A stretch of DNA of 64,000 nucleotides from the NCBI GenBank assembly GCA_002315375.1, contig DCHR01000016.1, forward strand, positions 25,329 to 89,328, in the 5' to 3' direction. Within the stretch, counting starts at the first letter, position 1. Every line of letters begins with the position of its first letter. Origin of the DNA: Treponema sp. UBA1747. Its GTDB lineage: Bacteria; Spirochaetota; Spirochaetia; Treponematales; Treponemataceae. A program made the translations under genes and the position numbers. The notes beneath the pieces were generated by a model. It worked only from the letters and a program-made list of their open reading frames with translations, ran no database searches and was not told where the DNA came from. Below are positions 1 through 9,662 of the stretch, piece by piece.

Positions 1-40
1 CAGTTCTTTTTTTTTGTATTTTTCCTTCTAAAAAAAATGC

Positions 41-1651
41 TTAAAGCATGCGGGCAAGCCCAAGAGTAAGCGGACTGTTCCAGTAAATAGCAATTTCGTT
101 GGTACTGTAGCTGCCAGTATGGTCAATAAAACACTTCAAAGGAGCCTGTCCCTGCAGTTTTTCCTTAGCAACAGAATCATTAAGTCCTGCAGCTGGTCCA
201 CCGCTCAACATACCAGGCATAGCCTTTTTAATGAAACCTGATGGACGATGATGCGGATTCTTAATTGTATTAGTTCCAAAACCGGTTACATAGCAGTAAT
301 CAACCGGGTTTACACCAAGAATATATGAAATCTGACGCTGAAAACAATGGAAGTATTCTTCGTCCCCGGTAAGGTCATAAGCAATAGAAAGACAGTGAGC
401 TGAATCCATAACAGCGCCGTTACTTCCCCAGAAAACTTTCATCAAAGGATATGCAAAAATATTTGAATCAGCATTTTCCAGAACCTTATCTGCAGTGGCG
501 ATAACTGAAGTCTTTATTTCATCTAAGAAATTCTCTACCTGAGGACGGTCACCATCAGAAACAGTATCCAGAACAGCCTGGTCTAAGCGTAAAAGACATT
601 CATTTCCATAACCGGTAAACAAGCCCCATCCGAATCCGTCGCCCCACCACGGATTTTTCTGAAGTTCCTTACGCATTTCCATAGCTTTTGTAAAGAATTC
701 TATATTTCCTGTGGCACCGAACAAGGCACAGAGGGCAAAATACCGTTCATCTTTTGCGCATCCGTCTCCATATCCGCCTGTAGATATTTCAGGAGGGTTT
801 TTATAAAGTTCATCTTCGTGGGTATCCAGGTATTTCTGGGACAGCTGGGCTGCCTTTAAAAGTTTGTATGCAAATTCGGGGTCTGTCCCCTTATAAAACT
901 TAGCCGCATAAGCACAACAGCCGGCAAAATCGGCGGTAGCAGTAGTTGAAACAGGAGCCAGAACGAGAGGATCTTTTTCCATATCAGGCCAGATAAATCC
1001 GCAGAAACGATAACAGCTGGCTTTATGATAAACAGCCCCGTCTTCTCTCTGCATACGGAGGAACCATTCCAGTTCGAAGCGGACTTCATCCAGAATTGAA
1101 AGTTCGTCATGCCAGAACTGTATTGTTCTCCCGTAAAGTCCCTTTTCTGTCTCATAAGCCAGAAGAAGATCCATAATTGTTTTGGCACCGGCAACAATAT
1201 AACGTCCGTAGTCCCCTGCATCGTGCCAGCCACCGTCAGCAACCTGTTTGTCTTTTGTTCCGTAAATGTCGGCTGGTCCCGTGTGACAGGCTTTATGTCC
1301 CCAGACAGGGTCCTTTAATTCCTGGCCGCAGCGGCTTAAAGTAAAGTATTCGAGAGAAGTTTTATAAAGATTTTTATAAACTTCTGGTTTAATTTCAAAA
1401 GAATAGCTTTCGTTTCCATCGTAGCAGACTGTATAGCATCCTTCAGCATCAAGTTCAGAGAAATCCAGAACCCCATACTTTCCGCCGGCAAGTTCATCAT
1501 CCCGGATATCAGAAATCCGGCCTTCTAAAACAGTTTCGCCGGAGGATTTTTTTACATAAAAAGAAGTAACACTTTCATTCTGAATCTCAGCGACGGCCAC
1601 TTTGTCTGCATCAGGCAGATAACCTACCTGATTTATAAAAATCTTATTCAT
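41..1651 (-). CDS. Glycoside hydrolase family 9 (endoglucanase-like), apparently cytoplasmic
   Basis: 536 residues. An N-terminal Ig-like domain (about 1-90) is followed by an (alpha/alpha)6 GH9 catalytic domain (about 95-535). The GH9 hallmarks are visible: GGWHDAGDYGRY with Asp144 and Asp147, the substrate-binding stretch NPHHRPSG, and the C-terminal acid NEIAIYWN (Glu519). No signal peptide is seen, so it probably hydrolyses imported beta-glucan or cello-oligosaccharides in the cytoplasm. It is the last gene of a minus-strand group behind a HAD phosphatase and a PfkB kinase, with a 103-nt gap and no strong Shine-Dalgarno. Around residue 253 the stretch KGTDPEF is encoded by a 15-bp match to the dispersed repeat family (see findings). 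The family call is firm; the exact substrate is unknown. Confidence 0.92.
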   Translation of the reverse strand: MNKIFINQVGYLPDADKVAVAEIQNESVTSFYVKKSSGETVLEGRISDIRDDELAGGKYGVLDFSELDAEGCYTVCYDGNESYSFEIKPEVYKNLYKTSLEYFTLSRCGQELKDPVWGHKACHTGPADIYGTKDKQVADGGWHDAGDYGRYIVAGAKTIMDLLLAYETEKGLYGRTIQFWHDELSILDEVRFELEWFLRMQREDGAVYHKASCYRFCGFIWPDMEKDPLVLAPVSTTATADFAGCCAYAAKFYKGTDPEFAYKLLKAAQLSQKYLDTHEDELYKNPPEISTGGYGDGCAKDERYFALCALFGATGNIEFFTKAMEMRKELQKNPWWGDGFGWGLFTGYGNECLLRLDQAVLDTVSDGDRPQVENFLDEIKTSVIATADKVLENADSNIFAYPLMKVFWGSNGAVMDSAHCLSIAYDLTGDEEYFHCFQRQISYILGVNPVDYCYVTGFGTNTIKNPHHRPSGFIKKAMPGMLSGGPAAGLNDSVAKEKLQGQAPLKCFIDHTGSYSTNEIAIYWNSPLTLGLARML

Positions 1652-1754
1652 AACCTAAAATTACAAAAGAATTACCCGAAAAAATATCGGGATTTTCGGG
1701 AAAATTGCAAAAATTTTCGAAAAAAAGGTTTTAAATTCAAAAAATTTTCCAGTT

Positions 1755-2726
1755 TCAGCGGATTGTTCCCGGAACTTCGCTTTCGGCATTTCGGGCAGCA
1801 CACCAGGTTCCTTTCTGAAGTGCCAGAGCCATGTCGCCGGATTCAAGGAACTCGTATATGAAACCTGCATTGAAGGTATCACCGCAGGCGGTTGTATTTA
1901 CAGGAACGATTTTTTCAACAGGACATGAATAAAAAGTTCCCTTGCAGGCAGCGTAGGTTTCATCAGTTCCGCGGGTCAAAATAAGGATATTTCCAAGTTC
2001 CTTTGATTTTTCAATTACAAGCTGACGGAGTTTTTCTTCCTGAACAGGAAAATCAAATCCGAAAGTTGAACAGAACTCTTCTTCATTTATTTTGATAATT
2101 TGCGGAGTGCAAAGTTCCAGGGTCTTAAGCAGGTCTTTCCCGCAGAAATCTGCCAGCAGAAGAACTCCTGCATCGGTTACCGCTTTGGAAATACGGGCCT
2201 GAAAATCTTCAGACCACATGGCAGGGCGGCTTCCGGCAAGAACAACAGCCTGACAGTTTTTTTCGGAGTCTATCCCTGTCCCTTTTGTAACAGAGTCTGT
2301 CCCCTTTGCAGAGTCTATCCCTGTCCCCTTTGTAAGTACTTCCTGAAGAAGCATCATAAATTCCTTTTCTGCTGCTTCCCGGTCAAAATCCAGAACCGGC
2401 TCCCCTACAACCAGTTCAGTTGTTTCATGTGAATTTGAATCCAAAAGTGTCAGACATTCACGGGTATAGCCCGGAATCATTATGCTCTTTATTTCAAGAC
2501 CGTCACGTTTTGCCAGATCCATAAAAAGGCCGGCATTCTCTTTTCCGAGAGGACAAAGGGAAAGTGAAACCCCGGGCTTCAGCATATCCAGAACACGGGC
2601 AGTATTTACGGCTTTACCCGAAGCATCCAGACGGTAACTCCGGGAACGATTAACATGAGTCAGATTTACTTTATCAAAAGTTACGGTTTTCTGAAGTGTC
2701 GAACTTAAACAGACAGTAAGAATCAT
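1755..2726 (-). CDS. PfkB-family carbohydrate kinase (1-phosphofructokinase-like) with repeat-derived insert
   Basis: 323 residues, ribokinase/PfkB fold. The N-terminal LDASGKAVNTARVL matches the sugar-binding glycine motif of the 1-phosphofructokinase/tagatose-6-phosphate kinase branch, and NTTACGDTFNAG (about 276-287) is the ATP/anion-hole signature with the catalytic Asp near 282. It probably phosphorylates a sugar phosphate; no fru PTS genes lie nearby. The start is supported by GAGG just upstream of the ATG, 10 nt after the HAD gene, so the two are co-transcribed. Residues about 130-155 form a repetitive hydrophilic insert (TKGTGIDS, AKGTDS, VTKGTGIDS) encoded by three tandem copies of the GGGACAGGGATA repeat. 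I infer it sits in a surface loop, because both motifs survive. Confidence 0.88.
   Translation of the reverse strand: MILTVCLSSTLQKTVTFDKVNLTHVNRSRSYRLDASGKAVNTARVLDMLKPGVSLSLCPLGKENAGLFMDLAKRDGLEIKSIMIPGYTRECLTLLDSNSHETTELVVGEPVLDFDREAAEKEFMMLLQEVLTKGTGIDSAKGTDSVTKGTGIDSEKNCQAVVLAGSRPAMWSEDFQARISKAVTDAGVLLLADFCGKDLLKTLELCTPQIIKINEEEFCSTFGFDFPVQEEKLRQLVIEKSKELGNILILTRGTDETYAACKGTFYSCPVEKIVPVNTTACGDTFNAGFIYEFLESGDMALALQKGTWCAARNAESEVPGTIR
2268..2338 (-). repeat. Three tandem REP-like repeats inside the PfkB gene
   Basis: Copies at about 2268-2292, 2293-2312 and 2313-2338, read on the minus strand as TACAAAAGGGACAGGGATA and close variants (the middle copy is GCAAAGGGGACAGACTC). They are read in frame and contain no stop. 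They are the same family as the intergenic copies at 46.6-51.5 kb. Confidence 0.85.
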
Positions 2727-2736
2727 TTTTTCCTCG

Positions 2737-3363
2737 TTATAAATCCAGCAGGTCTTTTACGCCGCTGATGGTATATTCTGCGTGGTCTACGGTTTTTGAA
2801 AACCCGTAACTGGCATGAATGAAAGGGATTCCGGCTTTATGAGTAGCATCTGCATCCCCCTGGGTGTCTCCAATATAAGCGGCATTTTTTAATCCGTTTC
2901 TTTCGATTATAAGACGGATATTTTCATCCTTTAATTTATCTTCATCTCCATAACAGGCATGATCCAGAAAGAAAGACCCGAATCCGGTTACGCGGAGCAT
3001 CATTTCGATATAACCGCTCTGACAGTTTGAAACAACGTAAAGCTTGTATTTTTTACTTAAGGCCTCAAAAGTTTCCTTCATATCGGGATAAAGTTTTCCG
3101 CCTTTTGAACCTACAGCTTCCTCTTCTTTTTCATAACAAAGCCATTTATATTTTTCACGTGTCTGAGCATTCTCTTCAGGAAGAATTCTTTCAATGATTT
3201 CATCCATTGGTTTGCCAAAAAGTTTTTTCAGATCATCCGGAGTAACATGAGCATAAGACAGGCCTAATTCATCAAGAGCTTCATTCCAGGCAGGTGCAAC
3301 AACAGGAGTTGTATCCCAGATTGTTCCGTCTACATCAAATATCAGAGAATCAAATTTTTCCAT
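2737..3363 (-). CDS. HAD-superfamily phosphatase (phosphoglycolate/beta-phosphoglucomutase-like)
   Basis: 208 residues. HAD motif I is DVDGT (residues 10-14), motif II is VSNCQSGY around 112, and motif III/IV is the IGDTQGDADATHKAG stretch near 166. The alpha-helical cap lies between residues 15 and 80. It probably dephosphorylates a small phospho-metabolite or sugar phosphate; the specific substrate cannot be read. It is the first gene of the HAD-pfkB-GH9 group, so a clean-up role in sugar catabolism is plausible. A TATACT box lies 7 nt before the ATG with no Shine-Dalgarno, suggesting a leaderless message. Confidence 0.88.
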   Translation of the reverse strand: MEKFDSLIFDVDGTIWDTTPVVAPAWNEALDELGLSYAHVTPDDLKKLFGKPMDEIIERILPEENAQTREKYKWLCYEKEEEAVGSKGGKLYPDMKETFEALSKKYKLYVVSNCQSGYIEMMLRVTGFGSFFLDHACYGDEDKLKDENIRLIIERNGLKNAAYIGDTQGDADATHKAGIPFIHASYGFSKTVDHAEYTISGVKDLLDL

Positions 3364-3370
3364 ACAAAAA

Positions 3371-3376
3371 AGTATA
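3371..3376 (-). promoter_or_regulatory. -10 box of leaderless HAD gene
   Basis: TATACT on the minus strand, 7 nt before the ATG at 3363. Transcription would start at or next to the start codon. Confidence 0.55.
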
Positions 3377-3487
3377 ACGACTTAACTCCATTTTTTCATT
3401 CAAAAATAATCAAAAAAAAATCAGCTCTATTTGCAAAAAAAACGCACCTGACACCTATTACTTAGTATCAAAAAAAAGGAGCGTCAT

Positions 3488-6400
3488 GTGCAAAAACGAA
3501 TAACAGCAGTATTAATATGTTCCCTTCTCTTTGTTTCTCTGGCGTGGCCGTTTGCTTACACTGGAGATTCAGGCTCAACCCAGATAAGTACAAATCCAGG
3601 AAGCGGTGACAGTGAATCAGGAGGAAGCGGTGCTTCAGATGCCATCCGGCAGGCCTACATCGATGATTTTGAAGATTCTGTGGAAGATTATGAAAGTGAA
3701 GTGGATGATTGTCTGGAAAACGAAACCGACTACGAAGAAGGCGAAGAAGAAATTGATGCTTTAGTTCAGGAAGCCAATGAAACTATGGAAGAATCAGGGG
3801 AATCTGAATCAGGCGGCGACGCAGAAGGTTCAGGAGATGACGGAGGTTCAGGTGAAGCTGAAGGAAGCGGAGACGAAGGAAGTTCTGAAGATAGCGGAAA
3901 TTCCGAAGGAGCCGAAGAAGGCGGAGCTGCGGGAGAAAAACAGGAAGAAAAGTTACCTGAAGCCTGCCAGGAAGCCATAGCGGAAAATACGGAAATTCAG
4001 CTGGAAACAGAGATGGCGGCTGAAGCAGAAACTGCAGGAGACCCGGTTCTCATAAATATCGGAGAATATGTACGCACTGACACGGACCTTTTTCTGCGGA
4101 AGAGCTTTAATCTCAACAGAACTTACAGGTCTCAGAGCAGAATAACAGGAACTTTTGGTCTCGGTTGGGCTGGAACCATTGACCAGCGGATACTTTCTGG
4201 CCTTGTCCCGGAAATCGAAACTGCAATCGAGGAATGCAAAAACAGAAAGAGAAAACTGGAAGATTATCTTCTTCTCCTTGAAAGAAAGATTTATGAAAAA
4301 TACAGAATAACTGACCTGACTGCATGGGAAGATGAAATCGACCTGAAGATTCAAAAGTTGAACAGACTTCTGGAGGCTTCTGCCGAGCCTTTGCAAAAAG
4401 GGAAACAACTGGAACTGGCTTTCAATATTCCGGGATGGGATGACAGAGTTCTGGCGGCCATGGAAAAACTGGAAGAACAAATTAACAGACTGAATCATTT
4501 GAAAGCAGTTATTCCTGCCAGGCTTGAAGTGATGGAGGCAATAAAAAAAGGAATCCGGAGGGAAGAAATAACTCTTTCCAAACTGGATACCTTAAAAGAA
4601 AAAAACAGACAGCACAGCAGGCTGAATGTTAAAAGTGATTTTGAAGGAACTCCCGATGAATGGATTTTTACGGGCTTTGACACCATTACTTTTATTGATG
4701 AGGAAGGTATAAATCACCTTTGCAGGTGGTCAGAAACAGAAGAAAACTATGTTCCCGAAAATCTTTCTTCAAAGAAAATCTTTCGTATTCAAAAAACAAA
4801 GGATGGAGAATTTGTCCTGAAAAAGAAAAGCGGTGAAATTTTCTATTTTTCATCTTCAGGTTTAATAGAAAAAATCACAGACTTCCACGGAAATTACATC
4901 CAGTTCCTGCGTGATATAAACGGAAAAGTGTTTCTCATAAAAACTTCCTTCGGTGAAGAATACAGTGTTTCTTACATAAAAAACAAAATAAGCAGTATTA
5001 CGAACAAGCGGGACCCTTCAGAAAAGATATCCTTCAGCTTTGACGGAAATAAATTGAAAACGGTTACGGATACATACGGCGATTCCATTACTTTCTCATA
5101 CAATGATTTTGACCGGATTGAATCCCTGACAAAAGATGACGGCAGTACAGTTCAATTCAAATCCGCCGAGGAAACCATGGACGGAAAGAAACTGATCACA
5201 GAAACAGTAAATGAAGAAGGTTTTTCTGAATACTTCGTTTTTGACACTATCAACAGGACTACAGAATATACGGACCATGATGGAACCACCACCCTTTACT
5301 GTTTCAACGAACAGAACAAAACCATTCTTCAAAAAAGTTCTGACGGAAACACCTGCTCCTTTGATTATGATGATTTCGGAAATCTGATTTATGAAAACTA
5401 TAACGGAGAATCAATTGTTTACAGTTATGACCTGAGCGGAAATCTTTTGCAGCGTTTGTTTTCTGACGGAAGCACGGAAAGTTTTAAATATGATGAAAAG
5501 GGAAATCTATACTACGTAAAAAATAGAGACAGCATAGAAATAGAATTCAGCAGAGATGAAAATGGAAATGTTATCAGCGCAGCCGTAGATGGAATCATTC
5601 CTTATTTACTGGAATATGATAACCACGGTCTTCTGACAAAAGAAACCTTCTTTGGAACTCCGGATATTATCAGGGAGTATTTTTACGACAGATACGGAAA
5701 TCTGGTTTCAGTAAAATGCGGAGATGACGAAATTCGTTATACCTATGATGAAAGAAACCGAACAACTTCTATTGTCAAAAACGAACTGAAGCTGGCCGAA
5801 ATTGTTTATTCCGGAAGAAATCAGAAAGAAAAATATTTCAACGGACTCGAAATTACTTCGGTTTATAATTCGCGGAAAGATCTGGTTGAAACTATTGAAG
5901 AGGATACAGTTACCGGAGAAAAAAGAATCACTACTTACACTTATGACAAAAGACACCTTCCCCTTTCAAAGAAAATCTCAGACGGGGAAAAGGAAATTCC
6001 TGTCTGGACAAAGGTTTGGTCACCGGAAGGAAAACTTTCGAAAATGTATGAATATAATCCTGATTCGGAACAGCCTCACTGGTTTACGGATTTTGAATAT
6101 TCTCATGGAATGCTGAAGTCAGTGAGCCAGTATACAGATCAAAAAGATAAAATGGAAATTGGGTTTTCAACTTCCATTCTGAACGGAAACTGTATTGAAG
6201 AAATATTTACGGATCCTCTGGGGTACACTTCCAGAAGAGTTTACAATCCATTTGGACAGGTAACTGAATATACAGATGAAAACGGAACCACTTATGAAAG
6301 AATCTTTTCAAAGACGGGCCGGCTTTTATCTGACACAAATAAATACGGCGGCATTACTCTTTACGAATATGACCCATTTGGAAATATTACCTCTGTCAAG

Positions 6401-9400
6401 GAAAAGAACCGGGGACTGATTACAGAAAAAAACAGTTTTGATTTTTCTCCTGACGGAAGAATGGATTCTTCAACCGATGCCTCCGGAGAAAAAACAGAAT
6501 ACTTTTACAACTCTGAAGGACAGGTTATTCAAATCATTTCTTCAGAAGGAAATCTCTTTTACGAATACGATAATTATGGCAGGACTAAAGCAATTATTGC
6601 CGGCACCACCACAAGCAGAAATGACGCTCTGTATTATGTTGATTATGAATACTCAAAGGACGGTCGAGAACTAAAGATTTCTTATTCAGGGCTTTATTCA
6701 GAAAGATACTTTACTGATGCTTTCGGACGTGTAAATAAAATTGAATACCCCGACGGGAATTTCTGTTCATACACATACGATATGCAGGGAAACCTGGCGT
6801 CTTCAACAGACTTTTACGGAAATAAGACTACATACAGCTATGACGGAAAAGGAAACCTGATCAGAACCGGATACCCTGACGGCACCTTCTGCAGTTATGA
6901 ATATGACATCAACGGGAACTGCACAAAAGCTTCAGACGATGAAGGAGTTTTCGAAGAAAAAGTTTTCGATAAAAAAGGATTCCTTATCCGTGAAAAAGGC
7001 AGAAATATTGTGCCTCAGGAATATGAATATGACAAAACCGGAAAACTGCTTTATGTTTATTCAGGAACCGGCAGGCAGCTGGTTGAAAGCTATGTTTATA
7101 AAAATCAGGAGAAGACTCTTGAATGTTTTAACAGCAAAAAAAATGTATATTCCTGCACTCGAGATGATTTCGGAAACATCATTACAGAAAAAAACCGTCT
7201 GGGAGTGGAAAAACATATTTCCTATGATGCCGAGAACAGGATTTCACAGCTTACAGATTTCAATGAAACTAATATCCGCTTTGAATTTAAACCTTTATCA
7301 CGGTCCGTTTTTTACCCGGACAATACTGTGAAATTCAAATATGATTTTGCCGGAAATATTCTGGAAGCAGAAAATGACCTGTTTTCATTTTCGTTTTCCT
7401 ATGACCAATGCGGTCTGCTTAAAACAATCTCTGACAATAAAACTGACGAAACTGTTTCTTACTCCTATGATGCCTGCGGCAGAAGAAGCAGGGTTTCCGG
7501 CTACGGCAGAGACATAAATTATACTTACGGAAAAAACGGCGAAGTACTGGAAATCTTCGACAAAATTACAAAGCAGAAGGTATCCTTCAGATATGATGTC
7601 AGAATGAGGGAAACAAGACGAACTTTTTCGAACGGAGTATTCATTGAAACCTCTTACGACAAAGCCGGACGGATTTCTTCTGTTGCAGAGCGAAACAGCG
7701 AAGGTACCCTGCTCTTTGCGGAAGGTTACGTTTATGGCGAAGACGGACGGAGATGCGGGACTGTAAACCAGGACGGACTTGTTACCCTTTACGAATATGA
7801 TAGCCTTGGTCAGGTTTCCTGTGTCCGTTACCCGGCAACCGATGACCATATCGAAAAGATTAAAGCAGAAAAAATTTTGCTGCAACTGGATTCAGAAGAT
7901 GATGCTTCAATAACAGAAACCCTTAATCTGACTGCAAAACAGACTGAACCTTATCTGAAGGCCATGGAAAATTTTTCTGATAACCCGGCTGTAAGCTCAC
8001 AGCAGAAAATCATTACAGAAAGATATGCTTATGACTTAAACGGAAACCGAACAGAGCGAATGTCTCCTCTGGGAAAAATGACTTATTCTTATGACAAGGA
8101 AAATCGTCTGCAGGAAATTAAAGCAGGCGGCAAAACAGTTTACTCATATTCCTACGATTCAAACGGAAACCTTCTGGAAGAAACAAACCCGGCTTCAAAA
8201 AAACAATACGTCTGGTCTTCTGCAAACCGAATGACCAGTTTCAAAGAATTCCGGGAAGGAATTGAAATATCCTGCTCATTTTTCTATGACCCTTTCAATC
8301 GCAAGGTTCTGGAAACTTCCAGTTCAGGTTCTTCGGTAAAAACTGTATATGACGGTTTTTCCTTTGATTCCCTTAAGCGGGGCCTGATTTATGGAAACGG
8401 ATTTTTCACCGATTCCTACAGGACCACATACCAAAGTGCAGAATCTATTCCTGATGATGACAACAGATATCACTTTATGCCGGACTCCCTTATGCCCTTT
8501 GAAAATCCTTCATTTGCAGAATCTCTGCCTTTGAACTTTTCCGGGAAAATCGTCTGCCGCCTGAACGGACTCAAAGAAGAATTCGAGGGTACTGATATTC
8601 TGGGTACCATCCGTAATACGACAGATGAAACGGGCAATATAAACAGAAGCTTTTCCTATGATGTGTTCGGAGCCCCTCTTTCCTCTGATTTATCAGATTA
8701 TGGTTTCTGCGGAAAACCTTACAACTCTGATTCCGAATTATATGATTTTGGATTCAGAGACCTGCATCCGGGAACCAGCCGCTTTATGAGTGTGGATCCT
8801 GTCAGGGACGGCGATAACTGGTATTCCTACTGCATGAATGATCCGCTGAACTTTTTTGATATGTGGGGACTGTGTTCAGCTGAAGCCTTTATTCAAATAA
8901 CAGAAAAGGAAGATTTCAACGGGATGCCCTCTTCTGTCCGGAGCAAAATGTACAAGCAGCTTTACAACCAGATTGAAACAAAAAAGTTTACTGATATTCT
9001 GCGAAACACTATTGGAGCAAAATACAGTCATCTACGAAAACCTACGGCAAGTGAAATGGACTGCAGCGGCGCTTTCGTTTATGCCATGGATGAAATGGGT
9101 TATGAAGTGGACAACGAAACTACTGTAGCGAAAATTGTTGCCGGAATGTATCCGGGTGTTAAAATGTTTAATGAGGTCAAACAAAAGCGGCAGGGATTAG
9201 CAGGAATCCTGAACTTCTATCATTTCACCGATTATTTTGACCACATGAATTACGGTGTGGGACAGGAAGAGGGAGAAAATGAAAATCAAATTATTGACGC
9301 CAGTTATAATGACCTCAAAAAGACGGATACTGTCTGGTGGCAAGACTTACGAAATAAAAACCCAAGACAGCTTGTAGAAGCGAAAAAGAACACCATCAAC

Positions 9401-9661
9401 AAAACTTATGCTCCTTTTTCGTACAATACTGCCCCTCTGAAACAGGGATACATTGATTTCACCAAATTTTTTTATAATAAAGAACGCAAGGAATCTGTAA
9501 ATAAAAAAGAAGAAAAACCACAGGAGTTAAATGTAAACGTAAATGAAAACAACGAAACCATTTTATCTAATCCGGCAAATGTCTTTAATACTCTTCTACC
9601 TAACTATTTTCCCATCAACCCCTATTCTGGCCTCTGGGCTCAATGGAAAAACGGACACTGA
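3488..9661 (+). CDS. RHS/YD-repeat protein with C-terminal NlpC/P60-like domain
   Basis: 2057 residues, GTG start preceded by AGGAG at a 6-nt spacing. Order: signal peptide (1-25); low-complexity acidic Gly/Ser/Glu linker (30-170); the start of an RHS N-terminal DUF6531-like domain; a charged coiled coil (about 225-390) interrupting it; dozens of YD repeats (about 430-1760); the RHS core-associated motif with GFRDLHPGTSRFMSVDP and NPLNFFDMWGL ending near residue 1795; then a variable C-terminus of about 260 residues. The C-terminus has the NlpC/P60 pattern MDCSGAFVYAM with Cys1859, DHMNYGVG with His1919, and IIDAS. RHS cores normally cage and release such C-terminal toxins, so I infer a peptidoglycan-cleaving or amidase effector. 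No type VI secretion genes are visible; export through Sec fits the signal peptide. A putative cognate gene follows directly. Confidence 0.9.
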   Translation: MQKRITAVLICSLLFVSLAWPFAYTGDSGSTQISTNPGSGDSESGGSGASDAIRQAYIDDFEDSVEDYESEVDDCLENETDYEEGEEEIDALVQEANETMEESGESESGGDAEGSGDDGGSGEAEGSGDEGSSEDSGNSEGAEEGGAAGEKQEEKLPEACQEAIAENTEIQLETEMAAEAETAGDPVLINIGEYVRTDTDLFLRKSFNLNRTYRSQSRITGTFGLGWAGTIDQRILSGLVPEIETAIEECKNRKRKLEDYLLLLERKIYEKYRITDLTAWEDEIDLKIQKLNRLLEASAEPLQKGKQLELAFNIPGWDDRVLAAMEKLEEQINRLNHLKAVIPARLEVMEAIKKGIRREEITLSKLDTLKEKNRQHSRLNVKSDFEGTPDEWIFTGFDTITFIDEEGINHLCRWSETEENYVPENLSSKKIFRIQKTKDGEFVLKKKSGEIFYFSSSGLIEKITDFHGNYIQFLRDINGKVFLIKTSFGEEYSVSYIKNKISSITNKRDPSEKISFSFDGNKLKTVTDTYGDSITFSYNDFDRIESLTKDDGSTVQFKSAEETMDGKKLITETVNEEGFSEYFVFDTINRTTEYTDHDGTTTLYCFNEQNKTILQKSSDGNTCSFDYDDFGNLIYENYNGESIVYSYDLSGNLLQRLFSDGSTESFKYDEKGNLYYVKNRDSIEIEFSRDENGNVISAAVDGIIPYLLEYDNHGLLTKETFFGTPDIIREYFYDRYGNLVSVKCGDDEIRYTYDERNRTTSIVKNELKLAEIVYSGRNQKEKYFNGLEITSVYNSRKDLVETIEEDTVTGEKRITTYTYDKRHLPLSKKISDGEKEIPVWTKVWSPEGKLSKMYEYNPDSEQPHWFTDFEYSHGMLKSVSQYTDQKDKMEIGFSTSILNGNCIEEIFTDPLGYTSRRVYNPFGQVTEYTDENGTTYERIFSKTGRLLSDTNKYGGITLYEYDPFGNITSVKEKNRGLITEKNSFDFSPDGRMDSSTDASGEKTEYFYNSEGQVIQIISSEGNLFYEYDNYGRTKAIIAGTTTSRNDALYYVDYEYSKDGRELKISYSGLYSERYFTDAFGRVNKIEYPDGNFCSYTYDMQGNLASSTDFYGNKTTYSYDGKGNLIRTGYPDGTFCSYEYDINGNCTKASDDEGVFEEKVFDKKGFLIREKGRNIVPQEYEYDKTGKLLYVYSGTGRQLVESYVYKNQEKTLECFNSKKNVYSCTRDDFGNIITEKNRLGVEKHISYDAENRISQLTDFNETNIRFEFKPLSRSVFYPDNTVKFKYDFAGNILEAENDLFSFSFSYDQCGLLKTISDNKTDETVSYSYDACGRRSRVSGYGRDINYTYGKNGEVLEIFDKITKQKVSFRYDVRMRETRRTFSNGVFIETSYDKAGRISSVAERNSEGTLLFAEGYVYGEDGRRCGTVNQDGLVTLYEYDSLGQVSCVRYPATDDHIEKIKAEKILLQLDSEDDASITETLNLTAKQTEPYLKAMENFSDNPAVSSQQKIITERYAYDLNGNRTERMSPLGKMTYSYDKENRLQEIKAGGKTVYSYSYDSNGNLLEETNPASKKQYVWSSANRMTSFKEFREGIEISCSFFYDPFNRKVLETSSSGSSVKTVYDGFSFDSLKRGLIYGNGFFTDSYRTTYQSAESIPDDDNRYHFMPDSLMPFENPSFAESLPLNFSGKIVCRLNGLKEEFEGTDILGTIRNTTDETGNINRSFSYDVFGAPLSSDLSDYGFCGKPYNSDSELYDFGFRDLHPGTSRFMSVDPVRDGDNWYSYCMNDPLNFFDMWGLCSAEAFIQITEKEDFNGMPSSVRSKMYKQLYNQIETKKFTDILRNTIGAKYSHLRKPTASEMDCSGAFVYAMDEMGYEVDNETTVAKIVAGMYPGVKMFNEVKQKRQGLAGILNFYHFTDYFDHMNYGVGQEEGENENQIIDASYNDLKKTDTVWWQDLRNKNPRQLVEAKKNTINKTYAPFSYNTAPLKQGYIDFTKFFYNKERKESVNKKEEKPQELNVNVNENNETILSNPANVFNTLLPNYFPINPYSGLWAQWKNGH

Positions 9662-9662
9662 A

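Noticed and set aside
1..40. Feature at the left edge
   Set aside because: Only 40 nt of A/T-rich sequence after the GH9 stop; no hairpin could be supported.
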